NCBI GenBank assembly: GCA_001725415.1
Contig: MEGH01000046.1
Span: 1,721-51,357, forward strand
From: Pseudonocardia sp. SCN 73-27
Lineage (GTDB): Bacteria > Actinomycetota > Actinomycetes > Mycobacteriales > Pseudonocardiaceae
Direction: 5' to 3'
DNA: 49,637 nucleotides
The position numbers and the translations under genes were made by a program. Below, one piece after another: positions 48,608 to 49,637 of the stretch. Below the pieces are notes generated by a model, which ran no database searches, was not told the origin of the DNA, and saw nothing but the letters and a program-made list of their open reading frames with translations. How positions within the stretch are numbered: position 1 is the stretch's first letter; the number at the start of each line of letters is the position of its first letter.

Positions 48608-49637
48608 ATGTCCGCGGAGGAGAGGGAGCCGGCCGGGCGCGAGCCCGCGCCCGCCGCGGACCCCCCTGCCGGCGACGTGGACGCCGCTGCCGACGACGTG
48701 GACGCCCCTGCCGACGAGGTGGAGGGGCCGGGCCCGCTCGACTGGGACCGCTTCCCCGAACCCGTCCGCGGTCGCCTCGCCGAGCTCGCCGCGGCCGCCG
48801 TCGCGGGCCTGCCCGATGCCGACGTCCCGCACCGGCTGCGTCGCTTCGCCCGGTTCACCCCGGCCAAGCGGGCCCGCCTCGGTGGGCAGGCGCTCCTGCG
48901 CGAGCTGCGCGCGTCCGCGGCGTTCCGGGCCGCCGTGCTGGCCTGGTGCCACGAGCACCACCCGGCGGCCGCCGACGCCGACGACCCGCTGGGCGCCGCC
49001 GCGCTCGCCGTCCTCGGCAACGCCGCCGACGCCGCGACCCTCGTCGCCGACGCCGCCCGCCGCGGCGAGGCGGGGGAGCTGCGTGCCGAGCTCGACGCCG
49101 CACTGTCGCGCGTCGACAAGCTCAGCCTCGAGCTGGAACGGATGCGCGCCGAGCTGGCCGAGGCGCGGGAGGAGGCCCGCACCGCCGGGCAGGCCCGCGA
49201 CGCCGAGTTCTCGCAGCTCCGCCGCCGGGTCGGCGAGCAGGTTCGCCGCGACGCCGAGCAGCGGCACGTGCGGGTCGATCAGCACGATGAGCGGACCGCA
49301 CGCCAGCTGCGCGGACGTCGGCACCGCGAGGGCGAGCGCGAGAGGACGGGGCATCCATCGTCCGAGGCCGTCCGCCAGGGGGCGGGCGAGCACGAGAAGG
49401 GCGGCGGTGGCGGCCGTCGACAGCGCGAAACCGAGAGAGCGGCACAGCCACGGGTCGGCGATGAGGAGTGCGGTGACCGCGGCGGCGAGCACGGCGATCC
49501 CGACCGTGAGCCGACCGAACCCGAGGGCGAGGATGCCGATTGCACTCATCGCGGCGGCGCGGACGACGCTCGGTTCGGGAGTGACGAGCACGACGAAACC
49601 GACGAGGACGAGGAGCGCGACGAGCACATCGACATGA
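48608..49637 (+). CDS. NYN-domain-type protein, N-terminal half, chimeric 3' part
   Basis: ATG 48608 follows TAACCT (48596-48601) by six bases. About 210 residues look genuine: an acidic Ala/Pro/Asp leader, L-D-W-D-R-F-P-E-P-V-R-G-R-L-A-E-L-A-A-A-A-V, R-F-T-P-A-K-R-A-R-L-G-G, and a coiled coil (S-R-V-D-K-L-S-L-E-L-E-R-M-R-A-E-L-A-E-A-R-E-E-A). This is the N-terminal region of actinobacterial NYN (PIN-like RNase) proteins. From about 49220-49242 on, the frame stays open to the window end but is antisense to a comEC fragment, and the NYN domain itself is missing. The gene is therefore truncated or chimeric. Confidence 0.7.
   Translation, partial: MSAEEREPAGREPAPAADPPAGDVDAAADDVDAPADEVEGPGPLDWDRFPEPVRGRLAELAAAAVAGLPDADVPHRLRRFARFTPAKRARLGGQALLRELRASAAFRAAVLAWCHEHHPAAADADDPLGAAALAVLGNAADAATLVADAARRGEAGELRAELDAALSRVDKLSLELERMRAELAEAREEARTAGQARDAEFSQLRRRVGEQVRRDAEQRHVRVDQHDERTARQLRGRRHREGERERTGHPSSEAVRQGAGEHEKGGGGGRRQRETERAAQPRVGDEECGDRGGEHGDPDREPTEPEGEDADCTHRGGADDARFGSDEHDETDEDEERDEHIDM
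49220..49637 (-). pseudogene. comEC fragment (competence/Rec2 membrane domain)
   Basis: On the reverse strand about 139 residues read as the middle of the ComEC Competence domain: V-T-P-E-P-S-V-V-R-A-A-A-M-S-A-I-G, I-A-D-P-W-L-C-R-S-L-G-F-A-L-S-T-A-A-T-A-A-L, A-V-P-T-S-A-Q-L-A-C-G-P-L-I-V-L and G-V-A-A-N-L-L-A-D-P-A-A. The frame enters from the right edge, and ComEC sequence stops abruptly after N-L-L-A-D-P-A-A, where it runs into the antisense of the NYN-type gene. The family normally continues for hundreds of residues. It is a truncated copy or the product of a rearrangement or misassembly. Confidence 0.75.

Noticed and set aside
46677-49637. Forward open frame of 986 residues
   Set aside because: It is antisense to the exonuclease gene, has Arg/Pro/Gly/His-rich shadow composition and no family motifs. 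The reverse-strand exonuclease has intact catalytic motifs.
1-49637. CRISPR array, rRNA, tRNA, prophage or IS element
   Set aside because: No regularly spaced direct repeats with unique spacers, no rRNA or tRNA-like stretches, and no transposase, integrase or phage structural genes were recognised by reading. The 40-bp palindromes are dispersed, not arrayed.

Overview
The window is about 50 kb of very GC-rich DNA with strong G/C third-position codon bias. It fits a filamentous actinobacterium of the Pseudonocardiaceae, most likely Pseudonocardia or a relative. This is inferred from the gene set (an SsgA-family protein, DUF5709, DUF1707, an AdpA-like GlxA regulator, the ctaE-qcrCAB order, XRE-MmyB regulators) and from the many leaderless promoters. 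No rRNA, tRNA, CRISPR array, phage or classical IS was found.

Layout. 1-6.8 kb: tail of a STAS anti-anti-sigma protein, an aldose epimerase, cobF, an Nramp metal transporter, an RsbW-like anti-sigma kinase, a TetR regulator, a DUF5709 protein, an SsgA-family cell-division protein and a lipoprotein. 6.9-9.8 kb: an acyl-CoA ligase, a DUF1707 protein and a flavin reductase. 9.9-22 kb: the cobalamin block. It holds cobD, surf1 (reverse strand), the tightly coupled cobQ, AAA/VWA chelatase, cobO, cobB, cobE run, a bifunctional precorrin-2 synthase/dehydrogenase, a cobC-like phosphatase, then a clear cobalamin riboswitch driving a small tetrapyrrole-methylase-like protein of unknown function and a bluB-cobT gene fusion. 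22-29.4 kb: dinB, a DsbA-like protein divergent from nhaA, a phosphopantetheinyl transferase, a small basic protein, an FAD oxidoreductase and a P450. 29.4-35.6 kb: a decayed MmyB regulator, scoB-scoA, a HAD phosphatase, an intact XRE-MmyB regulator divergent from a SnoaL-like gene, a pcaB-like gene and an AlkZ-like protein. 35.6-40.1 kb: a small membrane protein, a GlxA/AdpA-type regulator, fprA, a small ACT-like protein and a GntR/FCD regulator. 40.3-46.7 kb: the respiratory block qcrB-qcrA-qcrC-ctaE, a pseudo-receiver protein, trpD and a stand-alone AsnC domain. 46.7 kb to the end: a DEDD exonuclease/GIY-YIG protein and the start of a NYN-type gene that is joined head-on to an inverted comEC fragment.

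How the genes fit together. The block supplies many late steps of aerobic cobalamin synthesis: corrin a,c-diamide synthesis, adenosylation, amidation, aminopropanol attachment, and lower-ligand synthesis and activation. Ring methylases other than CobF and SUMT, cobN, cobU and cobS must lie elsewhere. surf1 and the distant ctaE-qcrCAB operon both serve the cytochrome bcc-aa3 branch.

The most unusual feature is a family of six 40-bp palindromes (8625, 11644, 22036, 29847, 33302, 34435). Their arm sequences change together between copies so that pairing is kept. They supply the stop codons of five genes and sit at the edge of a decayed gene. Other items worth following are the riboswitch-controlled methylase-like mini-protein, AdpA-like sites in front of the glxA-type gene, a perfect 21-bp palindrome between the XRE-MmyB regulator and its divergent SnoaL gene, and the chimeric right end.
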